NCBI RefSeq assembly: GCF_947179515.1
Contig: NC_067474.1
Span: forward strand, 87,869,824 to 87,933,823
Length of the DNA: 64,000 bases
DNA from: Apodemus sylvaticus
Lineage: Eukaryota > Chordata > Mammalia > Rodentia > Muridae
Direction: 5' to 3'
Part shown: piece after piece, positions 1 through 10,815 of the stretch
How the letters are laid out: every line of letters begins with the position of its first letter
How positions within the stretch are numbered: the first letter of the stretch is position 1
Notes under the pieces: generated by a model
What the model saw: the letters and a program-made list of their open reading frames with translations, nothing else
Told to the model about the DNA's origin: nothing
Database searches by the model: none
Position numbers and translations under genes: made by a program

Positions 1-170
1 TTCCGCCCCTGCACAAATGAATCCTTTATCTACCCAGATGGTATACTGGGATGAACTAGGAAGCTAAACTGGGATGAATAGGTTCCACGGGGCTCTGGTG
101 AAGCTGGGAATGCTGGGAGAGTTATACCTATTGGAAGAGAAGTGAGGAGGTTTGGGCAGCTGTCGGGGGT
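1..170. other. Unassigned DNA at window edge
   Basis: I see no coding potential here. It directly precedes two L1 promoter-type monomers and could be a further, more diverged part of the same 5' UTR, but I cannot align it with confidence. Confidence 0.3.
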
Positions 171-460
171 TGGAGACCTGTGTCACATCTGGCACTGAGA
201 GGACACCACTTCCTGATGCTCTCTAGAGAACCGACAGGAGCAATGTATTAGGTAAGCATCACCACCCAACACAGAGAGTCACAGAGGCCCTCTGCTCAGG
301 GACTCACTACCCAGCAACCTCCAGTTTGCCTATCCCCTTCCACCCTTCTACCCCTCCCTCCTCCCCTGTCACAGCCCCTTGGATGTGGGAGACCTGCACC
401 ACATCTAGCACAGAGAGGACACCACTTCCTGATGCTCTCTAGAGAAGGAGCAAGGTATTA
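171..460 (+). repeat. Orphan pair of L1 5'UTR promoter monomers
   Basis: Two tandem copies begin at about 171 and 387, a period of about 216 bp. Over about 60 bp they are nearly identical: 'ggagacctg', then 'cacatct', then 'acttcctgatgctctctaga'. The second copy is cut off. The same unit, with a period of about 212 bp, forms the 5' end of the full-length L1 at 14493, so this is an L1 promoter-type array. No ORF1 or ORF2 follows on this strand, so the promoter piece is detached from an element body. Monomers of this kind are the internal Pol II promoter of murine L1s. Whether this copy is active cannot be told from sequence. Confidence 0.7.
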
Positions 461-1359
461 GTAATACTCTATTTGCATGGGAAAGGACTCCAGGTGTGAC
501 TTTAAATGATCCTCTCAATGGGGTATTGTGTGCTCTGTTCCAGAGCAGATACAGAAACTGGTAGGGAGCAGCTCACCTCCTGATGATCTCAAAGCTCTGA
601 CATTCCTATGTAGATATTGATATATATTGATATCATATATATCAATAAACTCCAGGCAGGGAAAACGAGTCAGGAAAGAGAGCATGTGATAGTTTATCTT
701 CTCCTAACCCAACTACCAATATTTGAATTTTTTCCCCTTTAATTCTTTTCCATTCATAGTGTGAATAGTTTCTATAATGCATAAATATATTATTGTCTGT
801 TCTTAGGGGAAAAAAGTAAAGAAATAAACCTCCATTGTTTGTAAGCCACACAGTGAATGATAGTTTCTTATAGCAGTCAAGGGCATGAAATATGCTTGAG
901 ACACAAAGGAAAACCAAAGGGGAAATAATGTATAAAGGGCTAGTAGAGACAGGAGGAAATGCATGAGGATAAGGGAGGAGGGTCCAAAATTGATAGTGTG
1001 TATGTGTATGCAACATTATGTGAAAGACACATTTTTACTGAATAAAATATCATGAACAGTAACTAGAGAACTAAGGATACCTAGTATACTATAACTCACA
1101 CACCACTGGGAAACCCAGCATTTGTCTTCCTTATTCATTTTAAATGTAAGTATATTTTCATCTAAATTAAAAAGGTAAAGCCAAAAACTAAATATTTTGC
1201 ATTTTGGGAAAGCAATTATACATGTATAGCAAGAAAGAGTGGCTTTCTAATCTTCTACGAGAAAACTGCTGTTTTTGAAGCAAATGTCTTGTGTGTAGTG
1301 AACAAATACCATTTAAGCTTTGTACACATGCAAGGACCAAAAGGCTACAAGCTTCATAG
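461..1359. other. AT-rich unique DNA, no gene seen
   Basis: No recognisable repeat or coding pattern. A perfect 11-bp inverted repeat (617-627 with 635-645, 7-bp centre) gives an AT-rich hairpin. Open frames here are short and lack any family resemblance. Confidence 0.5.
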
Positions 1360-1377
1360 GAAGATTCCCCTGTAACT

Positions 1378-4008
1378 GCATATGGGTAGATTCCTGGGTG
1401 GGCTAATCTCTGGATGGTCTTTCCCTCAGACTCTACTCCACCCTTAGACTCTATCTCCTTCTTTGTGTATTTTTCCCTTTTCTGCAAAGGACCCAAGGAT
1501 CCATTCTTTGTTCTTCCTCCTTCTTGGGCATCATTTGATATGTGCAATGTGTCTTTGGTATTCCAAGCTTGTGGGCTAATATTCACTTATCAATGAGTGC
1601 ATACCAGAGTGTTCTTTTGTGATTGGGTTACCTTACTCAGGATAATATTTTCCAGTTCCATCCATTTGTCAAAGAATTTCATGAATTCATTGCTTTTAAT
1701 GGCTGAATTATATTCCATTATATAAATATATCACATTTTCTGTATCCATTCCTCTGTTGACAGACATCTGGTTTCTTTCCAGCTTCTGGCTATTATAAAT
1801 ATGGTTGCTATGAACATAGTGGAGCATGTGTCTTTATTACATGCTGGAGAATGCTCTAGGTATATGCCCAGGAGTGGTATAGCAGGGTCCTCTGGTAGTA
1901 TTATGCCCAGTTTTCTGAGGAACCCCCAAACTGATTTCCAGGGTGCTTGTACCAGCTTGCAATACCACCAGAAGTGAAGGAGTGTTCCCCTTTTCCCCAC
2001 AACATATCCAGCACCTGCTGTCTGCTGTGTTTTATATTTTAACCATTCTGACCAGTTTGAGGTGAAATCTCAGGGTTGTTTGATTTGCATTTCCCTGATG
2101 ACTAAGAACATTGAACATTTCTTTAGGTGCTTCTAGCCATTCAATATTCCTCAGGTGAAAATTCTTTGTTTAGCTCTGTACCCCATTTTCAATAGGGTTA
2201 TTTGGTTCTCTGGAGTCTAACTTCCTGAGTTCTTTGTATATATTGGATATTAGCCTTCTGTTGGATTTAGGGTTGGTAAAGATCTTCTATCAATTTGTTG
2301 GTTGCTATTTTGTCCTATTGACAGTGTCCTTTGCTTTACAGAAACTTTGTAATTTTATGAGCTCCTATTTGTCAATTCTTGATCTTTAGGCATAGGGTAT
2401 TGATGTTCTGTTCAGGAAATTTTCCTCTATGCCCATGTGCTCAAGGCTGTTCCCCAGTTTCTTTTCTATTAGTTTCCATGTGTCTAGTTTTATGTGTAGG
2501 TCCTTGATCCACTTGGACATTAGCTTAGTACAAGGAACTAAGAATGAATTGATTTGGATTCTTCTGCATGCTATCCACCACTTGAGCCAGCACCATTTGT
2601 TGAAAAGGCTATCTTTTTTTCATGGATGGATTTAGCTCCTTTGCAAAGATGAAGTGACCATAGCTGTGTGGGTTCATTTCTGGGTCTTCAATTCAATTCC
2701 ATTGATCTACTTGTCTGTCACTGTACCAATGCCATGCAATTTTTAACGCTATTGCTCTATAGTATTGCTTGAGGTCTGGGATACTGATTCTCCCAGAAGT
2801 TCTTTTACTGTTGAGAATAGTTTTCGCTATCCTGTGTTTTTTGTTATTCCAGATGAATTTGGGAATTGCTCTTTCTAACTCTATGAAGAATTGAGTTGGG
2901 ATTTTGATGGAGATTGCATTGAATTTGTATATTGCTTTTGGCAAGATGGCCATTTTTACTATATTAATCCTGCCAATCCATAAGCATGGGAGATCTTTCC
3001 ATATTCTGAGGTCTTCTTTGATTTCTTTCTTCAGAGACTTGAAGTTGTTGTCATACAGATCTTTCACTTGTTTGCTTAGAGTCAAACCAAGATATTTTAA
3101 ATTGTTTGTGATTATTTTGAAGGGTGTTGTTTTCATAATTTCTTTCTCAGCCTGTTTATCCTTTGTGTATAGGAAGGCTGCTGATTTGTTTGAGTTAATT
3201 TTATATCTGGCCACTTTGCTGAAGTTGTTTATCAGCTATAGGAGTTCTCTGGTGGAGTGTTTTTGGGTTGCTTAAGTATACTATCATCTGCAAATAGTAA
3301 TAATTTGACTTCTTTCTTTCCAATTTTTTATCCTTTTGACCTCCTTTTGTTGTCTAATTGCTCTAGCTAGAACTTCATGTACTATATTGAATAGATATGG
3401 AGAGAGAGGGCAGCCTTGTCTAGTTCCTGATTTTGGTGGTATTGATTCAAGTGTTTCTCCATTTAGTTTGATGTTGGATACCAGTTCCAGACACTATTAT
3501 GGATTCCCACAAGTGCTGCCTGACCAGAGCCAGATACAGCTATCACCTGGGAGGCTCTCCTAGTGTATGACAAATACATAGGGGGACACTCTCAGCCAGC
3601 CACTGAACTGATCACATTCTCTAATGAGGTAGCTAGAGAAGGACCCAAAGAGTTTAAGGGGTTTGCAGCATCATAGGAGGAACAACAGTATGAGTCACCC
3701 AGTACTACCAGAGCTCCCAGGGACAAAACCATCAACTAAAAGGAACACATGGAGTTACCGAGAGCTCCAGACACATAGGCAGCAGAGGATGGTCTTCTTA
3801 GACACCAAAGGGAGGAGAGGCCCTTGGTCCTAGAAAGACTTGATACAGTAGTGTAGAGGAAAACCAGGAGAGGAAAGTGGGAGAGCATTGACTGGGGAAG
3901 GGGAGATGGCTTATGGGATTTTCAGGGAAGTGGGGAATCAGGAAAGGGGACCACACTTGAAATGTAAATGCAAATAAAGAATAAATCTAAAAAAAGAAAA
4001 AGAAAAAA
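1378..4008 (+). mobile_element. 5'-truncated L1 with twin-priming inversion
   Basis: An Lx-type LINE-1 in two oppositely oriented parts. From 1378 to about 3483 the minus strand carries ORF2 from the reverse-transcriptase region to the C-terminus plus the start of the 3' UTR. From about 3485 to 3990 the plus strand carries the rest of the 3' UTR, ending in a TGAAATGTAAAT-type L1 tail and an impure poly(A) to about 4008. The inverted part stops in the 3' UTR almost exactly where the direct part begins. This is the arrangement expected from twin priming during target-primed reverse transcription. A diverged target-site duplication is visible: 1360-1377 against 4009-4026, about 12-13 of 18 positions matching. 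The element is dead. Confidence 0.88.
1576..3480 (-). pseudogene. L1 ORF2 remnant (RT to C-terminus), inverted segment
   Basis: Reading the minus strand from 3480 down to a stop at about 1576 gives L1 ORF2 in order. First come the NIKLNGE-type palm segment and the thumb/linker (INSNKSAAFLYTKDKQAEKE, then NIVKMAILPKAIYKFNAI, then WNNKKHRIAKTILNSKRTSG). Then comes the C-terminal region with GTLLHFWWYCKLVQAPWKSV, the weakly conserved zinc-knuckle-like part. Frames are broken repeatedly; the longest intact stretch is 173 codons (2693-3214). The endonuclease domain and the catalytic FADD motif lie upstream of the truncation and are absent. It encodes no functional protein. Confidence 0.88.
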
Positions 4009-4050
4009 GAAGATCACCTTGTACTTGGGTGCTGACTCTGACTAAATCAA

Positions 4051-4287
4051 CAGTCCTCAACCTTTGCAATTTTGCAGCCCATTAATATGATTCTTCATGT
4101 TTGGTGACACCCAAACTACAAAGTTGTTTTGTTTGTTTGTTTTTGCTACTTTAAAACTGCAATTTTGACCCAGTTATGAACTGTAGAGTAAATGTTTGTG
4201 CCTTCTGATGGTCTTAGAAAATTCTCCTGAACCATCTGCTTGATCCAGCCCCCAAAGGTGTTATAACCCACAAGTTGAAAACTGCTG
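4051..4287 (+). mobile_element. Non-autonomous hAT-Charlie-like fossil (RCHARR1-like)
   Basis: The left end reads 'cagtcctcaaccttt'. The right end, reverse-complemented, reads 'cagcagttttcaactt'. These are diverged terminal inverted repeats of the Charlie type (CAGNGGTTCTCAACCTT). Internal phrases such as 'gttatgaactgtagagtaaatg' and 'cccccaaagg' fit the rodent Charlie-related element RCHARR1. The family name is from memory. A 7-fold-ish GTTT run lies inside at 4126-4142. No 8-bp target-site duplication is clear. Confidence 0.65.
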
Positions 4288-4629
4288 GACAAAATCTTTG
4301 ACTTGCTTTGTCATTGGAAGGATATGATCATTCTCACTCTATAAAAAAATGAAAAAGAAAAAGGAGGAGGAGGAAGAAAAGGAGGAGGAGGAGGTGAACA
4401 AGAAAAGGAAGAAGAAAGAGGAGGAATAAAAAAGAGGAGGAGGAGAGCAGGAGGAGGGGAGGAGGAGGAGGAGAAAAGAAAAAGGAGGAGGAGGAAGAGG
4501 AGGAGGGGAGGAAGAGGAAGAGGAGGACAGGAGGAGGAGGAAGAGGAGGACAAGAGGAGGAGGAGTAAGGGAAGGGAGGAGGAAGAGTAAGAGAAGGGAG
4601 GAAGAAGAGGAAGAGGAGAGAAGGAAGAG

Positions 4630-4660
<31 letters not shown>

Positions 4661-4661
4661 G

Positions 4662-5720
4662 GATGAGGAGGAAGAGTAAGAGAAGGGAGGAAGAAGAGGA
4701 AGAGGAGGAGAGGGGGAAGAGGAAGAGAAGGGAAGGAGGAAGAAGATGGGAGGAGAAGAAGAACAAGAAGAAGAGGAAGGACAGGAGGAGAAGGGGAGGA
4801 GGAGGAGGGGAGGAGGAAAAGGAAGAGGAGAGGAGGAGAGAAGAAGGAGGGGGGAGGAGGGGAGGAGCAAGAGGAGGAGGAGGGGAGAAAGAGGAGGAAG
4901 AGAGAAGTATGAGGAGGGAAGGAGGCAGTAGGAGGGAGGAGGAGGAGAAGGGGAGGAGGATGGGAGGAGGATGGGAGGAGGAGGAGAAAGAGGAGGAGGA
5001 GGGGATGAGTAGGAAGAGTAAGAGAAGTGAAGAAGAAGAGGAAGAGGAGGGGAGGGGGAAGAGGAAGAAGAGGGAAGCAGGATGAGGATGGGAGGAGAAG
5101 AAGAACAAGAAGAAGAGGAAGGACAGGAGGAAAAGGGGAGGAGGAGGAGGGGAGGAGGAAAAGGAAGAGGAGAGGAGGAGAGAAGAAGGAAGAGGAGGAG
5201 GAGGGGAGGAGCAAGAGGAGGAGGAGGGGAGAAAGAGGAAGAGGAGGGAAAGATGAGGAGGGAAGGAGGCAGTAGGAGAGAGGAGGAGGAGAAGGGGAGG
5301 AGGATGGGAGGAGGATGGGAGGAGGAGGAGAAAGAGGAGGAGGAGGGGATGAGGAGGAGGAGTAAGAGAAGGGAGGAAGAAGAGGAAGAGGAGGGGAGGG
5401 GAAAGAGGAAGAAGAGGGAAGGAGGAGAGGATGGGAGGAGAAGAAGAACAGGAAGAGGAAGAAGGACAGGAGGAAAGGGGGAGGAGGAGGAGGGAAGGAG
5501 GAGGAGGGGAGGAGGAAAAGGAGGACGAGAGGAGGAGAGAAGAAGGAGGGGGAGAAGGAGGGGAGGAGCAAGAGGAGGAGGGGAGAAAGAGGAAGAGGAG
5601 GGAAGGATGAGGAGGGAAGGAGGCAGTAGAAGGGAGGAGGAGAGGGGAGGAGGAGGAGGAAGAGGAAGGGAGGAGAAAGAGGAGAAGGAGAGGAGAAAGA
5701 GGGGGAGGAGGGGAGGAGGA
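4662..5720 (+). repeat. Higher-order tandem repeat, ~342-354-bp unit, ~3 copies
   Basis: Three independent landmarks recur. 'atgggaggagaagaagaaca' starts at 4746, 5088 and 5431 (spacing 342 and 343). A 'ggatgag...agtaagagaag' block starts at 4662, 5003 and 5347 (341 and 344). 'ggaggcagta' starts at 4921, 5265 and 5619 (344 and 354). The copies carry the same rare C and T interruptions in the same order, so this is segmental tandem duplication rather than chance similarity of simple repeats. A shorter-period duplication (about 89 bp) seems to precede it near 4577-4667. Confidence 0.85.
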
Positions 5721-5865
5721 AGAGGATGAGGAGGGGAGGAGGAAGAAGATGAGGAGGGGAAGAGGAAGAGGATAAGGAGGGGAGGGGGAAGAGGGGGAGG
5801 GGGAGGGGAGGAAAGAAGGAGGATGGAAGAAGAAGAAGGAGGAGGAGGAGGAGGAGGAGGAGGAG

Positions 5866-5956
5866 GAAGAAGAAGAAGAAGAAGAAGAAGAAGAAGAAGA
5901 AGAAGAAGAAGAAGAAGAAGAAGAAGAAGAAGAAGAAGAAGAAGAAGAAGAAGAAG
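5866..5956 (+). repeat. (GAA)n microsatellite, ~30 units
   Basis: An uninterrupted GAA run of about 90 bp at the 3' end of the purine tract, directly preceded by a GGA run. It is long and pure, hence probably length-polymorphic. Confidence 0.97.
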
Positions 5957-5968
5957 AGAAAAGAAAGT

Positions 5969-7066
5969 AGAAATAACTTTTTAATTCTATGGAGATACTA
6001 CAATTGAAACAAAATTATTTGTTTTGGGAGGAACAGTTTAAACAATAAGAGAACCAATACTTCAATGTTATATGAATAATGTTTTTATTTTATTCCTATT
6101 TTGAGTTCCATTTTACCACCTGTATACTCTTAACTCAAAGAATTTCTCTGATACTATTACATGGGTCTGTTTTCTGCTATTAAAAAATAATAGATGAGAG
6201 TAAGGGCTTAGTGATTAAATGTGTTCTCGTTATTCTTGATATTATTGTTAAATATAAATTAATTTAATTACAACTTTCCCCATAAACACTGCTATTGCCA
6301 TTTTTATAAAGTGGCTTTTTCCTTCATGTTTTCCAAAATTAAGATAATTTTCATTTCATTTATCTATTAGGTCAAAGATTAGCTTTCAAACAGAGAGATA
6401 TTATTATTCATCATATTTTTTCACTTATCCTATTATTTTGAGACTGTAACTTTTATGATAGTAATGCTTATTAAAGTTTTATTTGTCCCCAGATATGCAA
6501 TTGATTTTTATAGCTTTCAACTGAGTTACCCTAATCCTATTGAATCCTAAAGTTTAAGTCTTAATGCCCATTGAAATGCCAATTTAGTCTATCATCAATG
6601 TTCTTGTATTTTACTATCATCTAGCTCCTCCTGATGTAAAAAAAAAAAATGAGAGCTGAAATGTGGCCACACCATTTAGGTTATATAAAGTCATCCTTGA
6701 ATTCCTAACAGTTTCTCTTTGTTTATTCTTTATATTGTTTGGTATCTACAGATTGTTGTATTGTTTGCTTCACATTTACTTAGAATGTAATTCCTTCTTA
6801 TTTAGGAATTTGTATCTTTCACTTTTACCTAGTTTATAATAGTACTATCTTCCATGACTATAAATTTGCATTTCTCAAATCTCTTTATTTTTAAATTTTA
6901 TCACTTCACTTTCAAATGTCTTTGTAAAAAGTAGACAGTTGATTCACAAGTTTTCTTTTACTCAATGTAACAATCTCCATGTTACATTGGAAGAAGTTAA
7001 CCTCTTATACCTGTAATAATGACATCCTTTTCACTTGTTTTCCCTTTCTTTCTATTGTATCCTATT
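5969..7066. other. AT-rich unique DNA
   Basis: No gene, recognisable repeat or conserved motif was seen apart from a 10-nt A run near 6640. All reading frames are heavily stopped. Confidence 0.5.
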
Positions 7067-7067
7067 T

Positions 7068-7142
7068 TATTTTTTTGAGACAGGGTCTCACTCTATAGCC
7101 ATGGCTGGTCTGAACTCATCTGCTAGCCTTGGCCTTTCTAGA
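7068..7142 (-). mobile_element. Truncated old B1-type SINE
   Basis: T-rich start followed by 'gagacagggtctcactctat' and 'agccatggctggtctgaactc'. This is the 3' part of a B1/proto-B1 on the minus strand. The 5' half is missing and a microsatellite abuts it. Confidence 0.7.
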
Positions 7143-7143
7143 A

Positions 7144-7285
7144 ATACATATACACATACATATACATACACATATACAGACATATACATATACATCATAT
7201 ACATATGCATATATGACATATACATATACATCATATACAGATACATCACATACAGATAGAGATAGTTACATATATATCTCTACAT
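7144..7285 (+). repeat. (CATATA)n-type microsatellite
   Basis: Imperfect CATATA, CATACA and CAGATA units for about 140 bp, adjoining the B1 fragment. Tyr/Ile/His/Thr-rich open frames here are repeat artefacts. Confidence 0.9.
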
Positions 7286-9493
7286 TATGTTTATTTTTAT
7301 TGCTTTTTTCCTTTTTTCTTTTATCCAGTTTTATAATTATGCTGTTATGAACTTGAATAATTTTCCTTTTCTCCACTTGATGACTGCACACTTCTACCAT
7401 AACTTATTTGTTATTAATCTTTTTCTTTATATCCATAATTATATGCATCTCTACTTAATATTTTATGGAAATAAGACTACAACTCTTTGTCTCCTACAGG
7501 CCCATAATTCAGTATTGCTTTCTTTTTCCTCAAAAAGGTAATATATTCCCTTTCCTAGAGCTTCTTCGAACCCCACTTGCACTCCTTATGAGACCCCTGA
7601 AAGCCAATTAATTTATTCTGCCTTCTCCTATCAAAACTTGGTCTTGAATAATTTACTACTTTTATACTCAGGCAATTATTAGAATTTCCCTTTCAGCATT
7701 ACTATATTAAGAAGTCTTATCTACCTCTTCACTCATACATCATCAGATAATCTGACTCAATTACCTTTTACTATAAATCCAGTACCAAGTTCTCAGCTTT
7801 TTGTGTTTGATCTATTAGGAACTGAAAAGCAATTGTTCCTTGAGTGTTCATTCTTTCCTGTGACAGTAAGCGTGAGTGGAGCACTCACTGTATAGTGTGT
7901 TCTTATATGCTGTCAGTGAACAGAATCTTCCCTCAGTGTCATTATTTCCCAGTATCTGTAAACATTTTCTCCCTATCATATGGCTTTAGAACTGAAAAGT
8001 TTTGTTACCAATCCGACATCTTAATCTCTGTATTTTGTCAAGCACTAGCTTCTGTGTAGACACATTTAAAATTCATTTATTGCTCTTTATCAATAAGTCA
8101 AAGAATTTTGGAGACCTTCCTTGACAGACATGTCATTCTCTAGATTCTGATAATGTTCTGATTCAAGTATTCTTCAGGTCAGGGATTCATTCATTCATTA
8201 TTTAGGAAATTGCTTCTCCTCAATCTGGTTTTTTCTTACTGTAGAACTTCTATTTTGTTTCACAAACCTGAGTTTCAAAATGTGCATATTTCTCTAATAT
8301 CCTTTAAATAATTATTTTATTAATCATCAAAACACTAATAATAATATTTCTCACTTTTATGTAACCCTTTCACTTTCTAAATGATGATGATCCAATTTTA
8401 GTTCTAAAAATCTGTGATGAATCTCTTATTTTCAGCTCCTAATTAAATCTTATATTTCTTTAAAGACTCATTTTCATAGCAACTGTATTTATTTCTTTAG
8501 TGGCCTTTTCAGAATTTTCTGTAAAATCTGATTTTTCAGTAGAAGCCCTTGGAACAAGATGCCACTTCTCTGGCTCCTTGCTGGAATGCCTTACATTAAA
8601 TCCCTCCTGAGAGCAGTAGAATGAACAACCATCTTACACTCTGTGGCTCACAGAACAACTTGTAGCTCTAGTCTCTTGGGTGTTTCAAGTTCGAATTTCT
8701 TATGCTCTCTAAAACTAGGAAGTAGAACAGGAAAAGCACAAATGTTATTCTTTTCCTTACACTTATAATCAAGAAGATCCTGAAATTTAAAAATACATGA
8801 AGCTCAGAAGATTTATAATCCACTGATTGTCTGGAGATCTTTGTCCTAGGGTTTTGTGTTGACCTATAAAATTTGAAATGATGGAAAAAAAATATAAAAA
8901 CAGAGTTGGCTTATTATCCCACAAAATGTGTTCATTTGAATCCAGAGAGCCCTGAGCTGAAGAATATGAAACATCTAAAACAACTTTGCCAGAATCCCCT
9001 CTAAGTTCTATTTAAAAAGAAAAGAATATTTTTTCAATGAAATAAAACAGTAATTATTTGTAATAAAGTATTGTATCGTATATGGCTTTGGGTCTCTGAG
9101 TCTTTATCACTGAGAATTCTAAGCTGTTTTTACTGTGAAAAAGTATATTTTTCCCACTTCAAGCATGCTACTTCTTTTAATTGTGTAACTGTCATATATG
9201 CAAGTTAGACACACCACTCCCAAGTACAAACTTTGAGGAAGAAAATTATTTTGGAGTGAAACTTGGCAGAACAACATCTTAAGTTGCCAACAATCTTTCT
9301 TGCAGGATTTCAAAACATTAGCTTTTAGTAATTACTATCAAACTGAAGCCAATTTTGCTTAAGAGGACACTATTGTTTGAGCTAAGTAAAACTATCAAAC
9401 CTAAACTGTGGTTATGCATCTGGCATTCATTCTATACGTATGTAATCAATAGGTTTGTTAGTTGTTGTTAATTTTAATAACACAAGCTTCACA
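7286..9493. other. AT-rich unique DNA, 2.2 kb
   Basis: I recognise no gene or repeat. Open frames (for example 7287-7541 and 7844-8059) are short, have no splice or family context and look random. Confidence 0.5.
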
Positions 9494-9498
9494 GTATG

Positions 9499-9815
9499 TG
9501 TGCTGGTTCAAATATGCTTGGCTAAGGGAGTGGTACCATTATGAGGTATGGCCTTAGTGGAGGAAATGAGTCATTGTGGGCGTGGACTTTAAGACCTTTG
9601 TCTTAGCTGCCTAGAAACCAGTTTACTCCTATTGGCCTTAGAATGAAGATGTAGAACTCTCAGCTCCTCCTGTACCATGCCTGTCTGAATGCTGCCATGC
9701 TCCTGCCGTGATGATAATGGACTGATGCTTGGAACTTGTAAGCCAGTCCCAGTTAAATGTTGTCTTTATAAGAGTTGTCTTGGTCATGGTGTCTCTTCAC
9801 AGCAAAACTAAGACA
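9499..9815 (+). mobile_element. MaLR-like solo LTR (rodent family, name uncertain)
   Basis: A common murid repeat beginning 'tgtgctggttcaaat' and ending 'ctaagaca'. It has TG...CA termini, an ATTAAA-type poly(A) signal ('gttaaatg') about 65 bp before the end, and 5-bp flanks gtatg/gtata that match at 4 of 5 positions. This LTR layout parallels primate THE1/MST LTRs, so I call it a MaLR-type LTR. Some catalogues may list it under another name such as URR or RMER. Relatives occur at 13624, 39312, 45963 (minus) and 62049. Confidence 0.7.
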
Positions 9816-10656
9816 GTATATACACATAATTTTTTTTCACCTTCAAAAGTTACAATCATGTTGTGATCTCAAAGGCACGTTCCTCAGAATAATGAAAAAA
9901 TAATGTATACACATTTCTACATTCTATATTTCTTTACAGATAGATGAAGTCTTTTTCTTTTCCATTGTGTTTCTTAGTTTATATTAAACAATATGCAGTT
10001 TTCAAAACAGCCACATACCTAAGTTCCAGGAATACGATATCAGGGTCTTACAGGGACTAGTAACCTCTTTGATACTTCTTGTTTTTTTTTTGTCTCCCAT
10101 GTCCTTCATTTCCCTGTACTCTTTTTTTCTGTTATACATCTATACAGTGGATGGGTATTTGTCTGCATGTGTGTCTGTGTACCACATACATGACTGGTAC
10201 TGTTGGAGTAAAGAAAAGGGCATTACATTCTTTAAAATTAGATGGTTGTGATCTGCCATCTAAGAGCTTGGAAGACAACATGGGTCCTCTAGGAGATCCA
10301 CTGGTGCTTGAATCCACTGAACCATCTCCCAGGACCTCCATCCTTCTTTATAATTCCAAGGTTTATGGAGTTTTCAGTTTCACCCATGAAGTATCCATAC
10401 GATTTAGAAATGTTAAGCTCAATTCACTTGTCATAAATAGTGACATACTTCAGTTACTAAATTCTGAAATCTACTTTAGAGCCCTTTTTATTTTTTGTTA
10501 TTTAGAGCCCTTTTTATTTTTTGTTATTATATACTTAAATTTTCCATATTCCTCTATGATTGTAAGCTACAAGAAGATAGTATCTCTATAGTCTCTGTTC
10601 TTTAGAAACAATTGGAAATATAAATAAAATATATTGGTTATTCTGCACCAAAAGTT
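9816..10656. other. Unique DNA with a 26-bp tandem duplication
   Basis: No gene seen. A 25-bp segment ('ttagagccc' followed by T-rich sequence) at 10476-10500 is repeated at 10502-10526, a recent slippage-type duplication. The 170-codon open frame at 10079-10591 has no recognisable domain. Confidence 0.5.
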
Positions 10657-10815
10657 ATTTCAAAGGATTGGAATGATAGCTCAATGATTAAGAATATTTA
10701 GTTTTTAGTCTCACAACTGTAACTTTGATTTTAGGAGATCTAATAGCTGCTTCTGGCCTGCAACAGTTTCAGATATACAGTTGATTTGTAGATAAGACAT
10801 TCATATACAAAATAA
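10657..10815 (+). mobile_element. Degenerate B2/B3-family SINE
   Basis: Contains 'ggaatgatagctcaatgattaag' (a tRNA-derived head, diverged from 'gagatggctcagtggttaag') and 'cttctggcctgcaac' followed by a body like B3. It ends in an AAAATAA-type tail. Divergence is high. Confidence 0.55.

Larger units (their letters stand above)
4341..5968 (+). repeat. 1.6-kb polypurine tract (GGA/GAA-rich)
   Basis: The plus strand is almost entirely A and G for about 1.6 kb, with only scattered C or T. It starts as A-rich, becomes mixed GGA/GAGGAA units, passes through a block with a long-period repeat (separate entry), then a pure GGA block (about 5837-5867) and a pure GAA run. Long open frames on both strands (up to 410 codons, Ser/Pro/Leu-rich on the minus strand and Glu/Arg/Gly-rich on the plus) are a consequence of composition and are not genes. 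Homopurine-homopyrimidine DNA of this length can form triplex (H-DNA) structures and stall polymerases; that is established behaviour of such tracts, not something seen here. Confidence 0.97.

Noticed and set aside
4662..5720. Regular long-period repeat as a possible CRISPR array or satellite
   Set aside because: There are no short repeats with unique spacers, the genome is mammalian, and three purine-rich copies are too few for a satellite array.
4311..5729. Long open frames (up to 410 codons) on both strands
   Set aside because: They run through the purine tract and encode only Ser/Pro/Leu or Glu/Arg/Gly repeats; open in several frames at once, a composition effect.
10079..10591. 170-codon open frame as a gene
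   Set aside because: No family resemblance, it overlaps another frame and a tandem duplication, and no splice or promoter context supports it.
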